From Hydnum rufescens UP504 (Eukaryota > Basidiomycota > Agaricomycetes > Cantharellales > Hydnaceae), in contig MU128956.1 of assembly GCA_014904985.1 (NCBI GenBank), forward strand, positions 124,001 to 188,000: a stretch of 64,000 bases of DNA, read 5' to 3'. The first letter of the stretch is position 1. Every line of letters begins with the position of its first letter. The position numbers and the translations under genes were made by a program. Shown piece after piece: positions 23,081-33,905 of the stretch. The notes below the pieces were generated by a model. The model was not told where the DNA came from. It saw nothing but the letters and a program-made list of their open reading frames with translations, and searched no databases.

Positions 23081-25125
23081 AGATGACCACACACCTGCTG
23101 ATGTGGGTGTGTGGTCACAAGGTGAGTTTTTTTATTGTAGTAGATACAACAGTACAAAAAGAGCAGTGAAAGCTGCTCTTTTTGCGCTGCTTTGAACTTG
23201 TTTACTAACACAGCACCTTTCATATAGATCATGACCTGGTCTTAGGGATCAGCCAAATGATGAGGGCCCGACCTACCAGGGCCCCATTAGGACCATGCCA
23301 GGCAACAATGTGACAAGGAAGACCGCGACAATGTGACGAACACAATGAACATGATGAATGCAATGAATGCAATGAATGTGACGAATGCAATGGATGTGAC
23401 CAACGTGACCATGACAGACAACAATGTGCCCAGTGAATGGCTGCACGAACCCCACACCCACTATGGCAGGTGTGTGGTTTTCTATAAGATGAGTCCCCCC
23501 CTCCAATATACCCAGCTGTGCAAAAAGAGCAGTGAAAGCTGCTCTTTTTGCACTGGTTTTAATTTCTCACTAATGCAAATATTTTTTCTAGGTTATCCCC
23601 TACCCTACAACCAATGAAATGAAGAACCACCCAACAAGAATGAGCGGAATGGATCCCCACCAAACAATCACCTGCCAAATGAACCCTGAACCCCCCAAAA
23701 CGACAGCCCATGACATGAATGCATGCCAAAAGCCACACGCCAAACGAAAACCATGTGAGTGAAGAAGGATCACCCCACAGCAAAGACACAAAATGATGTG
23801 GAGCCAACAAGTGGCCCCAGGAACCACACACCCACTGTGGCGGGTGTGTGGTACTTCAAGATAAGTTTTTATTGTTTTTTATTTTATTTTTATTTTTGTG
23901 CCACCAGAAGAGCAGTGTAAGCTGCTCTTCTTGCAATGCTTTAATATTTAACTAACCTGTTCATTTTTCTAGATCTTGAACTTGAACCCTGCGACACCAA
24001 ACCCACAGAGTGAAACCTGAGATGCCAAACCTGCTGAACAAAGGCCTGCGATGCCAAACCTGCCAAATGGAGGTCTGTGATGCTGAACCCGCTGAACAAA
24101 GGCCTGCCCCCATGAATGAAACTGCGAAATGACCAATGACCAACATGAACCCGTGAACTGGGCTGCACAGGAAAATAGGGAGCCACACACCCACTGCGGC
24201 GGGTGTGTGGTACTCCAAGATGAGTTTTTATTGTTTATTTTTTATTATTTTTGTGGTGCAAGAAGAGCAGCATAAGCTGCTCTTCTTGCCATGCTTTAAT
24301 GTTTAACTAACACCCTTATTTTTCTAGATCTTGAACCCCCCACAAACCCCCGACACCAAACCCGCAACCTGAAACCCCGTGAACTGAAGCCCATGGCCTG
24401 AAGCCCCGCAACCCCAAACTTACCAAGTGAAACCAAACCCTGTGAATGAAACTGCGAACGTGCAAGTACCACACCTGCTGCGGCAGGTGTGTGGTATTAT
24501 ATAAGGTGAGCCCCCACCCCCAGTAGCTACACCCACGCAAAAAGAGCAGCAAAAGCTGCTCTTTTTGCATGGTTTTTAATCTCTAACTAACTTAAAAGTT
24601 TATTTTGTAGGTCTCAACATCCCTGGCAAACGAATACTGAGGCAAAACCCCTGCCCCCCCCCTTTTCGACACCTGAATGATGGCCACCCATACGAACCCC
24701 CATAAGTATGAGTGAGAGTACACAGCCCCAGTACCCCACACTGCTGCAGCAGGTGTGGGGTACTCCAAGGTATTTTTTATTTCTTATTTTGATTCCTTGT
24801 TCTTGTGGCGCAAAAAGAGCAGCATAAGCTGCTCTTTTTGCACTGCATTCATGTTTAACTAATTCATTAATTAGTTCTCTAGATATTGGACCAGAGCCCA
24901 CACAAACCCCCAACCACAGACCCACTGAACAACACACCATGAACAAAAACCAGGAATGAAACCACAAAGGCCCGCATGAATGAAAACCGTGAGCAACACC
25001 CCCTTGAGGGATCACCCAAATGGAACCCAGGACCCAACTGGTGTGAATTCCAGGTAACTATTTTTTCTTTAGCTACACTTGCACAAGAAGAGCAGCCTCT
25101 GGCTGCTCTTCTTGGGCACAGGGTG
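23080..25125 (+). ncRNA. Plus-strand hairpin exon-intron array (right arm)
   Basis: Mirror of the left arm. A near 23083, 23450, 23822, 24183, 24468 and 24732; B near 23153, 23517, 23897, 24256, 24535, 24810 and 25081. Each A precedes a donor-like site: AAGGTGAGTTTT at 23117, AAGATGAGT at about 23488 and 24217, AAGATAAGT at about 23857, AAGGTGAGC at about 24503, AAGGTATTT at about 24766. Acceptors follow B: TTTCTAGATCTTG near 23970 and 24325, TTTTTTCTAGG near 23590, TTTTGTAGG near 24608, each with CTAAC or CTAAT upstream. Exon 1 could begin MALDTWVHFGW at 22974, but the frame stops in exon 2, so a long protein is unlikely. Confidence 0.5.
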
Positions 25126-25184
25126 AGCCTATGGATGTATATACTAATATAATACTAATAATAATAATAAATATATAAATTAAT

Positions 25185-25292
25185 AATCTGGCAGGGGCCC
25201 CTGGGGGCCCCCGGTAAAAACATCTAGTTAGATATAATAAATGCAAGGCTCATTATATCTAATATGATGCAGAAAAGTGGCTGACCTGCCTG
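25185..25292 (-). repeat. Right terminal inverted repeat of the hairpin element
   Basis: Contains GGGGCCCCTGGGGGCCCC, AAAAACATCTAGTTAGATA, CAAGGCTCATTATATCTAA and GTGGCTGACCTGCCTG before the CCTTACAG duplication. It is complementary to the left end with about 75-80 percent agreement by eye. Confidence 0.5.
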
Positions 25293-25300
25293 CCTTACAG

Positions 25301-28011
25301 TGTGGTATTTGTGGGACAGCTCCCCCTAGTATTAATGGATCTAGACAGGCCAACCAGATAGACTAGTAGAAGAATAGACACAGAGGCAGAGGTTTCACAG
25401 TTTCTCACTAGGTGATGAAGATCTGGGCAAAAGAGTATTGTTGATTCTCTGGAATCTGCCATATATACATGACTTTTGAGTCTGAACTAAATTACATAAT
25501 ATACTATATTACAGTGCCCCCCAGTTTGGACTCCAAAAGTCTCAACTGAACACCTGGGCATAAGAAGGTGGATAAAGCAGAAGGAATGTGGAAATTTTAG
25601 AGAAAAGCAAAGAAAGGATTCAGTGAGGGTTTATAATCCAGTTCCAAGCTTTGGACTTTTAAAACAATGACTTGTCACCTTTGAATCTGGGAAGAAGAAA
25701 ACAACCAAAAGAAAGTGGCAGGGAAGAGGGAGGGAAACCACAGAAGAGGAAGAGGGAGAGTTGTGGCCTTATCCAAATGTCTTCAAGCCTCTAGGATCCT
25801 TCAATATCTTGGCCTGCCCCCCAGGCTTGATGGCATTGGATAGTGTTGGGTAAGACACCAAAGACTGGGTGGGTGGGTGGGCAAAGTCTTTGGTGGGACT
25901 AAGGATTGCCATTAGCCAGCAGGCTGTAATGTCCCACAGCCTATATGTAGAGGAAGGCTGAGCAGGGGGAGGCCAAACCCTGGAAGAGCATCAGGGCAAG
26001 ACAAGGCCACAAGGTGGACTGAGCCACAGGGAAGGATCAGGCCACAGGGAAGGGCAAGGCCACAGGGACATGTTTCTGGGGTTTGGTGGGTGGAATATGA
26101 TTGGAAGGGGGATAATGGAGAGTAGGGGTTTGGGGGTGTCCATTGGGCCATTTGGGAGTGATTTGGAATAGGGGTAGACCTGGGAAAAGAGATCTAGAGG
26201 AGGGATTTTGAAATTCATGGACTGAAGCACTAGCTTGACAGTCCAAGAATTGGGGATGGCCAATAGTGGAGAAAAAATAAGACAGGAAAAGACTATCTTT
26301 CACTTTTGGAATGAGAAAACCCATTAAAACTTGGTAGAGATGGAAAGGGAATGGGATTTGAGGCAAAGGGAGGAGAGGTGGTGGAGGGAATGTTCAACAT
26401 TGCTCCAATGGCTGCACCAAAGCCTTCGCCTGCATGGATATATGTGGAGATGAAGCAGATGTACCCATTAAAATTAAAATCAAGTAAATTGGCCAGAATT
26501 GAGGAAGATATGGCCAAACTGGTGGGGAGTCCAAAGGAGGATGATGTGAGGAAAGGATCCCACTATTCTGCAATGGGGCTCTAAATTCCAAGGTATGAAT
26601 GGATTATGGATGGTCTTGATCTACTGCTTCCATGAAAATTTAAACCATCCAAATCCATTTGGAATTGAGGGAGATACAAGCAAATTGGCAGGGGGCATCC
26701 AGTGTGCATAAATGGGGAGAAGAGTGTCCCTTTACTCCATAATGGCTGAGCCAAAATCTCCAAACTCAACAGATTGTGGAAAACTCAGATTATATGTATC
26801 CATTATATCTGGGATCATATAGCTTTGTCATGAATTGGAAGAGATATGGGGGAATGAGTGCCAGGAGGAGACCCATTTAAAGATGCTACTGCCAAGCTTG
26901 CAATACCAATCTCATCAAGCTGACATTATGCTTGATGCAGAGATGGAAAGCATAGATTTCTGTGGAGTATAATTAAATGCCTATAGGTGGAAAACTCAGG
27001 GAGAATTGAAGGAAGGAGTGTATGGGGACCCAAAGGTTTGCCAGGGGGGATGATTACAGTAGGAGGAATATGAACAAATTGGAAGCCTTAGAGGTGTGCT
27101 CCATAGCTTTAGGCCCATTAGGAGTGTGTTGTTACATCAGGTAATTTATCCCTCAAGGCAGAGGTCCCATTTCATTCCAGGATTAGGTGATTCAGGCTCT
27201 CCAGAGTGCACTATGCAACTTTTCCGCATTTGCTTCTGGAATTATGTAATCCAGACTTGGCAATTTGCGTGCCCACAATGCGGGAGCTCTGCCACATTCA
27301 GTCACATGACCAAGCTCTGGCAAGTTGCATGCCCACACTGTGGGAGCTCTGGCATCTTGAGGCCATGTGATCAAGCTTTGGCAGTTTGCATGCCCACACT
27401 GCAGGAGCTCTGGCCACATTCAGTCACATGACCAAGCCTTGGCAACTTGTGTGTGCCTGCACTGTGGGAGCTCTGGCATCTTGGGGCCATGTGATCAAGC
27501 TTCAGCAGTTTGTGTGCCTGCACTGCAGGAGCTCTGGCATCCTGAGGTCACATGAATCAAGTGGTCATGTGATATGAATTCAATCCCACTGCAGCGAGGC
27601 TTGCTCATGAAGTACAAGGCCTGTGGAGTGTGATCCTCATAAAACCAGGAGGGCTGGTTGGAAAGATATAGACAGTAGATTTCTGTTGAATGTACAATTA
27701 TGGTGGAGGGGGGAATTGTGCCCATGTACAAGGGGAAGAGGAGGGGGTGTAGGGAATTCCAGTCAAATGACAAGTCCTCCTACAATATCCAGCCAATTAT
27801 CTTGAAAGTGGGGGCTAGAGAAAGGCCTAGTATTGATGGCTACTAGACAGGCCAAGCAGATAGCAAGACAGAAGCAGAGTAGAGACAGAGGTTCATGGTT
27901 TCTCACTAGGTGATGAAGATCCAGGCAAAGGTTTTCTATTGATTCCCTGGAATCTGCCATATGTACATGACTTTTGAGTCCTAACTTAATTACATAATAC
28001 ACTATATTACA
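25301..28011. mobile_element. Degenerate LTR-retrotransposon-like element without coding capacity
   Basis: Direct repeats at about 25310-25513 and 27805-28011 share CTAGTATT.ATGG, CTAGACAGGCCAA, TTTCTCACTAGGTGATGAAGA, TGGAATCTGCCATAT and ACTATATTACA. A purine tract AAGGGGAAGAGGAGGGGG directly precedes TGTAGGG at 27747, as expected left of a 3' LTR. The interior has no gag or pol frame. The 5' boundary is uncertain because the hairpin element may have inserted in or beside the left LTR. A large non-autonomous retroelement is my best reading. Confidence 0.5.
27244..27560 (+). repeat. About five tandem repeats of roughly 62 bp
   Basis: Each unit contains TTGGCA.TTTGC, TGCCCACACTG, GGGAGCTCTGGC and then either CACATTCAGTCACATGACCAA or ATCTTGAGGCCATGTGATCAA. 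The last part alternates between units, giving a higher-order dimer of about 124 bp. It lies inside the retroelement-like interior. Confidence 0.5.
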
Positions 28012-28202
28012 AGAAGAGCAGCCACAGGCTGCTCTTCTTGGGTGTATGGGTGAGCCTATCAATGCATATAGAAATCATAATATAATAATAATAATAATAA
28101 ACAATCAAATTGCCAGGGGCCCCTGGGGGCCTCCACATGTAAAGACCTAGTTAAATACAATGCTCACTATACCTAATATGATGCGGAAAAGTGACCAGGC
28201 TG
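28012..28202. mobile_element. Right-end fragment of a second hairpin element
   Basis: Repeats 25083-25292 in order: AGAAGAGCAGC...GCTGCTCTTCTTGGG, a run of AATAATAATAAT, GGGGCCCCTGGGGGCC, CTAGTTAAATACAATG, CTAATATGATGC.GAAAAGTG and the terminus GACCAGGCTG at 28202. It begins abruptly inside the B palindrome where the retroelement-like repeat ends. AGAGTATA follows, but I found no partner copy of that 8-mer at a matching left end. Confidence 0.5.
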
Positions 28203-28258
28203 AGAGTATATAAATGCAAGGCTCATAATATCTAACTAGATAGACATTTTTGGGTGAC

Positions 28259-28913
28259 TAGTGCTCCTCACAGATCGGATCGGATGTGGATCAGATGGCA
28301 TCCATTCAGATTGAGGCCTCCCAAGGGGGGGATCTGAATCCACAGATCGAAATCCGTCAATCTGCGGATTTCAATATAAAGGCCATAGCCATGGACAACC
28401 AAGCAACAGGGGGACAAACCTTTTTTGGAGATATCACTGGAGCCTTTCAGCTGGGCTTCCCCACACTGAAGACATGTGTAACAACTCACAAGTACAATAA
28501 TGATGTTCAACTGGGACTAAAAATTGACAAAGGGCCTCATACTAGGACCCCCACAAGCTCTGGGTGAGGGGGGGTGAAACCCACCACATGTCTCTATTAC
28601 CATAAAGAGTAATTTCCCACATCCCAGAATTAGCCGCGTCAATGTTTGCATACTATATCTCAAGTCTAGGGACTCTAGGCTGCATCAGGGTGCAAAGCAC
28701 ACCTATTCTGTATCAGTTACAGGTAATTTAATTGCATTTTTATAATGTTTGAAGCTGATTTATGATCCAAATCCCTGCCTGTGGCCAAGATCTGCAGATT
28801 TTTGTCAGATTACCATCCTCGGATGGAGGCCTGCCCAATGGGGGATCTGGATCCAAGCCCATCCAAGGATCTGCGGATCCAATCCGCAGAGATCCGATCT
28901 GTGAGGAGCCCTA
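28259..28913. mobile_element. hAT-like non-autonomous element, 655 bp
   Basis: Inverted ends TAGTGCTCCTCACAGATC and TAGGGCTCCTCACAGATC are flanked by the exact 8-bp direct repeat TGGGTGAC (28251-28258 and 28914-28921). Subterminal GGATCTGCGGAT and GGATCTGGATCC words add further inverted symmetry. No coding. A TAGGG start and 8-bp duplication are typical of hAT elements. Confidence 0.5.
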
Positions 28914-29101
28914 TGGGTGACTGGGTTGAGACAAATGCAACATCAATGATTATTCTACAATTATTTTCTTGTTGCTCTTCTGTGTTTTGCACATGGGATT
29001 GGCAGCATTTATGGCCTTCAGGACTTTTGTGGGGTGTCCAGTAGAGATGGCATCAGTATACACTTGAGAAAACTCCTCAGCACCAAGCCTAAGCCAGAAA
29101 A

Positions 29102-31296
29102 TTAGTTAGTGAGGGTGCCACAACATACATTTTGCCACAGAAAATTCACAAACCTCTCATGCTCTTGGCCTACTACCTTGTGTGAATGGTACTTCATACC
29201 ATGCAATGCCTTATATTCCCCCTTGGCCCATGGGGGATCCCATTCCTTCAGTGCCATGGTAAGACGAGGTGGCTGGGCCACATTCCAGTCCTTCAACCAC
29301 TGGTCCAAGGTATCTGCATCAGGAACAGTACCACAGGGAGGGGGTAATGGTCTTTTGGGTGCCATTGGTGTTAGGTTTGGGTTGACATTGGACACTTCTT
29401 GTTCAGTTGGCTGGGGATCTAAGACCCAAACCTACATTGGGGACAGGGGACACAGCATAAACTGGAGAACATACCAGGGTTTGAATTCCCAGCCTCTTTC
29501 AGAGGGAGATACCATTAGTCTCCCCAGTGCACAATATATGAATCAAGAACACATACCCTGATGAACATTGATGAGAATTGTGTGAATTTCTGATTGAAGG
29601 GATTCAATAATTTCATCCTTATCACTCTGAGACAGTTCTGCAGAACATATTGAGTACCAAGGAAGGTTTGCATATTAGAATGTGGTCATACTTGGTGGGT
29701 TCTGGGTCAGGTGGTTGTTCAGTGAGAGAGTCAGTTGGGACAGTTGGGTCTGGACAGCATCCAAGCATGCAGATACAAGATCCAGCCGGGCACAACTTTC
29801 TTCTGCAGTGAGATAGCTGAGGGAGGCAGCCTCCCCCACAAGTGACTCACATTGGCCACAGTGGATGGGAGCAAGTATGTCACTGTGGTCCTCCTCATAG
29901 GTTTGCAATTCATCCAGTAGGTAATGCATCAGTGTGTTTTGCTAGTGGGATTGATATGGTGGATCAGGCACCACAAGGCAACAACTTTGTGTCCAGAAAA
30001 CTGACACTCTCACCAGGTCCCCATCCACCCCACCAGTGACACAGAGCCAAGGTCCAGCACTCACCAACTGGAGCATACATAAAGGCATGTTGTGCACCAC
30101 CCCACCTGAAACAATGTGTAGTGAATGTTGTAATATCTGAGTTGTTGCCATGGATAAGACCTGCATTTTTAGCAAATGTTTTGATCATCTCATTGACTGA
30201 ATTACTGGACATCTCTTGATCCATATTGATATTGTATGTTTCAGTGTTCACTGAGGGAAAGATAAATTGTGATGATGGGAGATCATTGCCAGAGAAATAG
30301 TAGAGTTGCAGAAAATGAAGCCAGGATTGAACATTGATGTAAGCATCAATGCAGGGCTCATCCAATTTCAGGTAAATGTTATATGTATGTCCTAAATGCA
30401 AATGATTAATTCACCAAGTTTAAGTATCTAGGAATTCCCAGTTAGCACAGTACCTCACAGCTCCTCCAGGTTTGGGTCCCCCTTCTGGGCTCTCTTCTGC
30501 CAGCCTTTGTGGTTACTGAGAGTGATTTGTACATGTGGAACACCATGGTCTTCTTGATGATAATAATTCAAATCAGAGAAGTGGAGGTTTGTGGTTTCAA
30601 AGTTCCTGTTTAGACAAGAGAATGTTACTCACTGTATTCAAGGTAATATCAAAGAGATCAATTAGAATACCATGTCCAAAGGGTCCATGCAAGGGATGAA
30701 AAAGCCCACCAAAGTAGATGCTTGAAGACCAGGGCTCTCTCCTCCAAATCAGCAAGACCTCCTCCAAGAGCACAATCCACAACATTTCCTGGGCAATGCT
30801 TCATGCTGATTTCCCATATAGTCCTAAGATCCTGCAGTTTCATTTCATGAGAATGCTGGCATTGGGCTCCCTCTACCTGATCCCGATTCCAGATTGACTT
30901 CATCACATTTCTAACTAGAAGATCATCACATGGGTTACCAGAGCATTCAGACCCTTCAGGTGCTGAAGATTGGGGGGATCTCCATGGGCCAGTGTATTTC
31001 CCTCCAGGACTGCAGTCCAATGAATCCATCAGCATCCAATGAATTTAGTGATCAGATTCTCACAAAAGGGCAGGTGTGCATGCTTCAGGGGTGTCAAGAG
31101 CAGTATGGGCTTTGGGGTGGAGAAATGGATTCTGGATCCATTCATCATCAAGGACCACAGGTGGTTCATGAGGAGAAGGAGCTGCCCTAGCAGAGGCATG
31201 AGCTTCAACTTGTTGAATTAGCCACTTTTGCCCCCTATTAAGTTGGGCATTGTATGTCTGCCTTGTTTTTGGAGCCTTGAGATGAGTGGAGACCAA
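29102..31296 (-). pseudogene. Crypton-like tyrosine recombinase relic
   Basis: The N-terminal core-binding part starts near 31296 (LKAPKTRQTYNAQLNRGQKWL). It is followed by a helical region with RNVMKSIWNRDQVEGAQCQ near 30900 and FETTNLHFSDLNYYHQED near 30590. The catalytic part (30401-29964) holds TTHCFRWGGAQHAFMYAP, the H-x-x-R box of tyrosine recombinases, and WWGGW. After an intron the segment LLDELQTYEEDHSDILAP (29925) follows, where the nucleophile Tyr is expected just before or within. The C-terminus (29395-29102) reads QWLKDWN..., then MALKEWDPPW. Stops between blocks (for example near 30960) show decay. Known family role: site-specific DNA strand exchange by a DNA transposon. Confidence 0.5.
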
Positions 31297-31467
31297 GCTA
31301 GATGGGGCACCAGTGGAGACAGGAACCTGGTCAGATGTGGTCCTTGCTTGTGCTTTGCCGACCTTTTTTGAGCGGCCTATACTGTGCAGCTACACTATTT
31401 GGTTCCGCCAGTCATACCCTTGTCCACCCATAAGGGATCACATGACCTTTTATCACTGTGAGCTCAC

Positions 31468-33062
31468 CAGCATAGTCAGCCAATTATCTGTATCTAATTA
31501 GATGCTTCAAGGGCAATATTTATTACATACTCTAACTAGATATCAGACCCTGGGGCCCCTGGGGCCCCAGCTATAATATTATTTACATCAGTTGACCTGG
31601 TGGGCTCACCCATGCACCTAAGAGTAGCCTGTGTGGCTGCTTTTCTTGCACAATTGGTGGTGCATTTGGGATCAGGTGATGTGTGTTGCACAATCTAGAA
31701 TAGGACAAATATATATTAGAAGTGATGCAAAAAGGGCAGCTTGTGCTGCCCTTTTTGCACCACTTACGCATAGAAAATTAGATAATAATAAAAACATACC
31801 TTTTAGTACCACACACCTGCTCCAGCGGGTGTGTGGTACCACATTTTGTCGTTCACAAGGACAGTGGGGTCTATATAGGCTCATGCCTGGTTTGTCATGT
31901 GGGGGGTCATATGGGGTTTGGTTTGATGTCAATACATGGGTGCAGGGGTTCTTGTTGCTGGAGGGTTCAGGTGATGGTGCATTTGGGCTTGGGTGATGTT
32001 GGTTGCACAATCTAGAATAGAAGATATATATGTTAGAAGTGACACAAAAAGGGCTGCTTGCACTGCCCTTTTTGCATCACTTGTGCATAAAAGATTAGAT
32101 AAAAAAAACATACCTTTTAGTACCACACCCACTGGAGTGGGTGTGTGGCACTGTGTTTTGTTGTTCATGTAGACAGTGAGGTCCATATGGGCAGGTGCCC
32201 AGTTTGGGTTTGGTTCAGTGTCAATACACAGGTGTGGGGGTTCTTGTCGCTGGGGGGTTCAGGTGGTGGTGTGTTCGGGCTTGGGTGATGTTGGTTGTGT
32301 GATCTAGAATAGAAGAAATATATGTTATGCAAAAAGGGCAGCTTGTGCTGCCCTTTTTGCATCACTTACACATGAAAAATTAGATTAAAAAGAAACATAC
32401 CTTTTAGTACCACACACCCACTCCAGCAGGCATGTGGTACTCATATTGGGTCCCTCATGTTGATGAGGGGGTTTGTATGGGCTCATGCCTGGTTTTTCAT
32501 ATGGGGGTCACACACAGTTTTGTTTGAATTGATACACAGGTGTGGGGGGTGATACCGCAGTCTCATGTGGGGGTTTAGGTACACCTAGAGTTTTTAAAAA
32601 AATATGTTAGTACTTGAGGATGAAAATCAGCACAAAAAGAGCAGCTTTCACTGCTCTCTTTGTGCCACTGTATCTACTTCAACAAAAAACTCACCTACAC
32701 ATCTGCAGTAGTGGGTGCATGGTACCTCACATTGCATCATTCATGTGGATGGCAGGGTCTGTATGGCCACATGGGTCCTCATCATTTGGGGATTGGTATT
32801 TCGTTCAGGGGCTCAGGTGTCTGTCACACAATCTAGAATAGAATGTTATAAATTCAAAAAGTGACACAAAAAGGGCAGCTTGCACTGCCCTTTTTGCATC
32901 ACTTATATGCATAGAAAATTAGATTTTAAAAAACATACCTTTTTGAACAGTGGGGTTCATAAGGGCTCATGCCTGGTTTTTTGTACAGGGGTTCACATGG
33001 CATTCAGTTCAGTGTCAGAACACCTGGAATTTGAGAAAAATATGTAAATAGCACAAAAAGAG
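31468..33062 (-). mobile_element. Hairpin exon-intron element with left terminus, truncated by KDZ insertion
   Basis: The left end CAGCATAGTCAGCCAATTAT is followed by ATCTAATTAGATGC, TCTAACTAGATAT and GGGGCCCCTGGGGCCCC. B palindromes lie near 31727, 32042, 32334, 32632 and 32864, with A near 31807, 32122, 32407 and 32697. Here most B stems read GGGCAGC against GCTGCCC, another paired change. Donors on the minus strand are GGTATGT (for example near 31796) and acceptors ATTCTAG (near 31693 and 32010). The last B palindrome is cut after GCACAAAAAGAGCAG at 33065, where the KDZ-associated terminus starts. Confidence 0.5.
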
Positions 33063-33679
33063 CAGGCTGGTCAGCCAATTATCAGTATCTAATTAGATAC
33101 TTTGATGGTTGCATTTATATGCTCTAATTAGATATACAGCCCATGGGGCCCCTGGTGGCCCCTGTGGGCTAACTTGGATGGGCTCAGGGGGGCTCAAGTA
33201 CTGATCCAGGGGCCCCTCAGCACTGCCTCCAAAGGCCTCATTTCAAACCCAAGTATTTTCTAAGTTCAGCTAGGGGCCCCCCACAATTAACTTAATGGTT
33301 TCAGTTTCTGTATTATTTTTGCTAAGTACATATGTAGATAACATGGACTTATTCTTCATCACTACTAGTCTCACTTCCCATATCATCTGAATGACCCTCA
33401 TGAAGGAGGTCTGTAGCTGCAAGTAGGACTGGGTCAGCAATAACTGGCCGAGGCTACAGCTCAAATTCTTCATCATCATCTGAGCTATCCACCTCCCCTT
33501 CTCCAGGGCCCACTGTCCATTTGTCTGACCCTGGCAACTTTGGGATTGCTGCTTGTTCAGCTAAGGACCCTGCCAACTTGGACAGGGTGGGATGGGCACC
33601 CTGAAATCAAGCAGAGCCCTGGTCTCACTAGTCAAGGTTCTGCCACCTTGTCGAGGGAAATCAGCCCAAGAGATGCCAG

Positions 33680-33905
33680 ATTGAGGCATGTCGGATTGAG
33701 CAACCTCAGATTGAGCAACCTCGGATTGAGCAACCTCAGATTGACCAACCTCGGATTGACCAACCTTGGATTGACCAACCTTGGATTGACCAACCCTGGA
33801 TTGACCAACCCCGGATTGACCAACCCCAGATTGACCAACCTCAGATTGACCAACCTCGGATTGAGTGACCTCAGATTGAGTGACCTCGGACTGAGCAACA
33901 TTGGG
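33680..33905 (-). repeat. About 15 copies of a 15-bp repeat in the KDZ C-terminal region
   Basis: Plus strand GGATTGACCAACCTC-type units; on the coding strand they read QSEVG or QSEVA, one pentapeptide per unit. The minus frame is open throughout, and so is the plus frame. This looks like slippage expansion of a linker near the transposase C-terminus. Confidence 0.5.

Larger units (their letters stand above)
19968..25292. mobile_element. 5.3 kb near-palindromic hairpin-array element with 8-bp target duplication
   Basis: Flanked by CCTTACAG at 19960-19967 and 25293-25300. The ends are inverted: CAACCTGGTCAGCCAC on the left and CAGGCAGGTCAGCCAC on the right read inward. Similarity extends for roughly 110 bp through GAGCCTTG, TCTAACTAGATGTTTTT and a GGGGCCCCTGGGG block. 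Inside are about seven B/A units on each side of a centre near 22710, in mirror orientation, so the element nearly folds on itself. There is no protein-coding gene. An 8-bp duplication fits KDZ or hAT transposases; the KDZ link is supported by the shared terminus beside the KDZ gene at 33063. Confidence 0.5.

Noticed and set aside
22950..23195. Small proteins with the recurring peptide HTPxxVGVW across hairpin A
   Set aside because: The peptide arises because A is palindromic and repeated; frames end at the putative donor or soon after in the next exon and are not conserved between units.
20380..25125. CRISPR-like array
   Set aside because: The repeats are two alternating long palindromes with variable 60-300 bp between them and spliceosomal signals, in a eukaryotic genome; no cas genes or uniform spacers.
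25301..25513. A precise 5' LTR beginning at TGTGG (25301)
   Set aside because: The preceding CCTTACAG is the duplication of the hairpin element, and the two repeats align only from about 25310, so the true left boundary is unknown.
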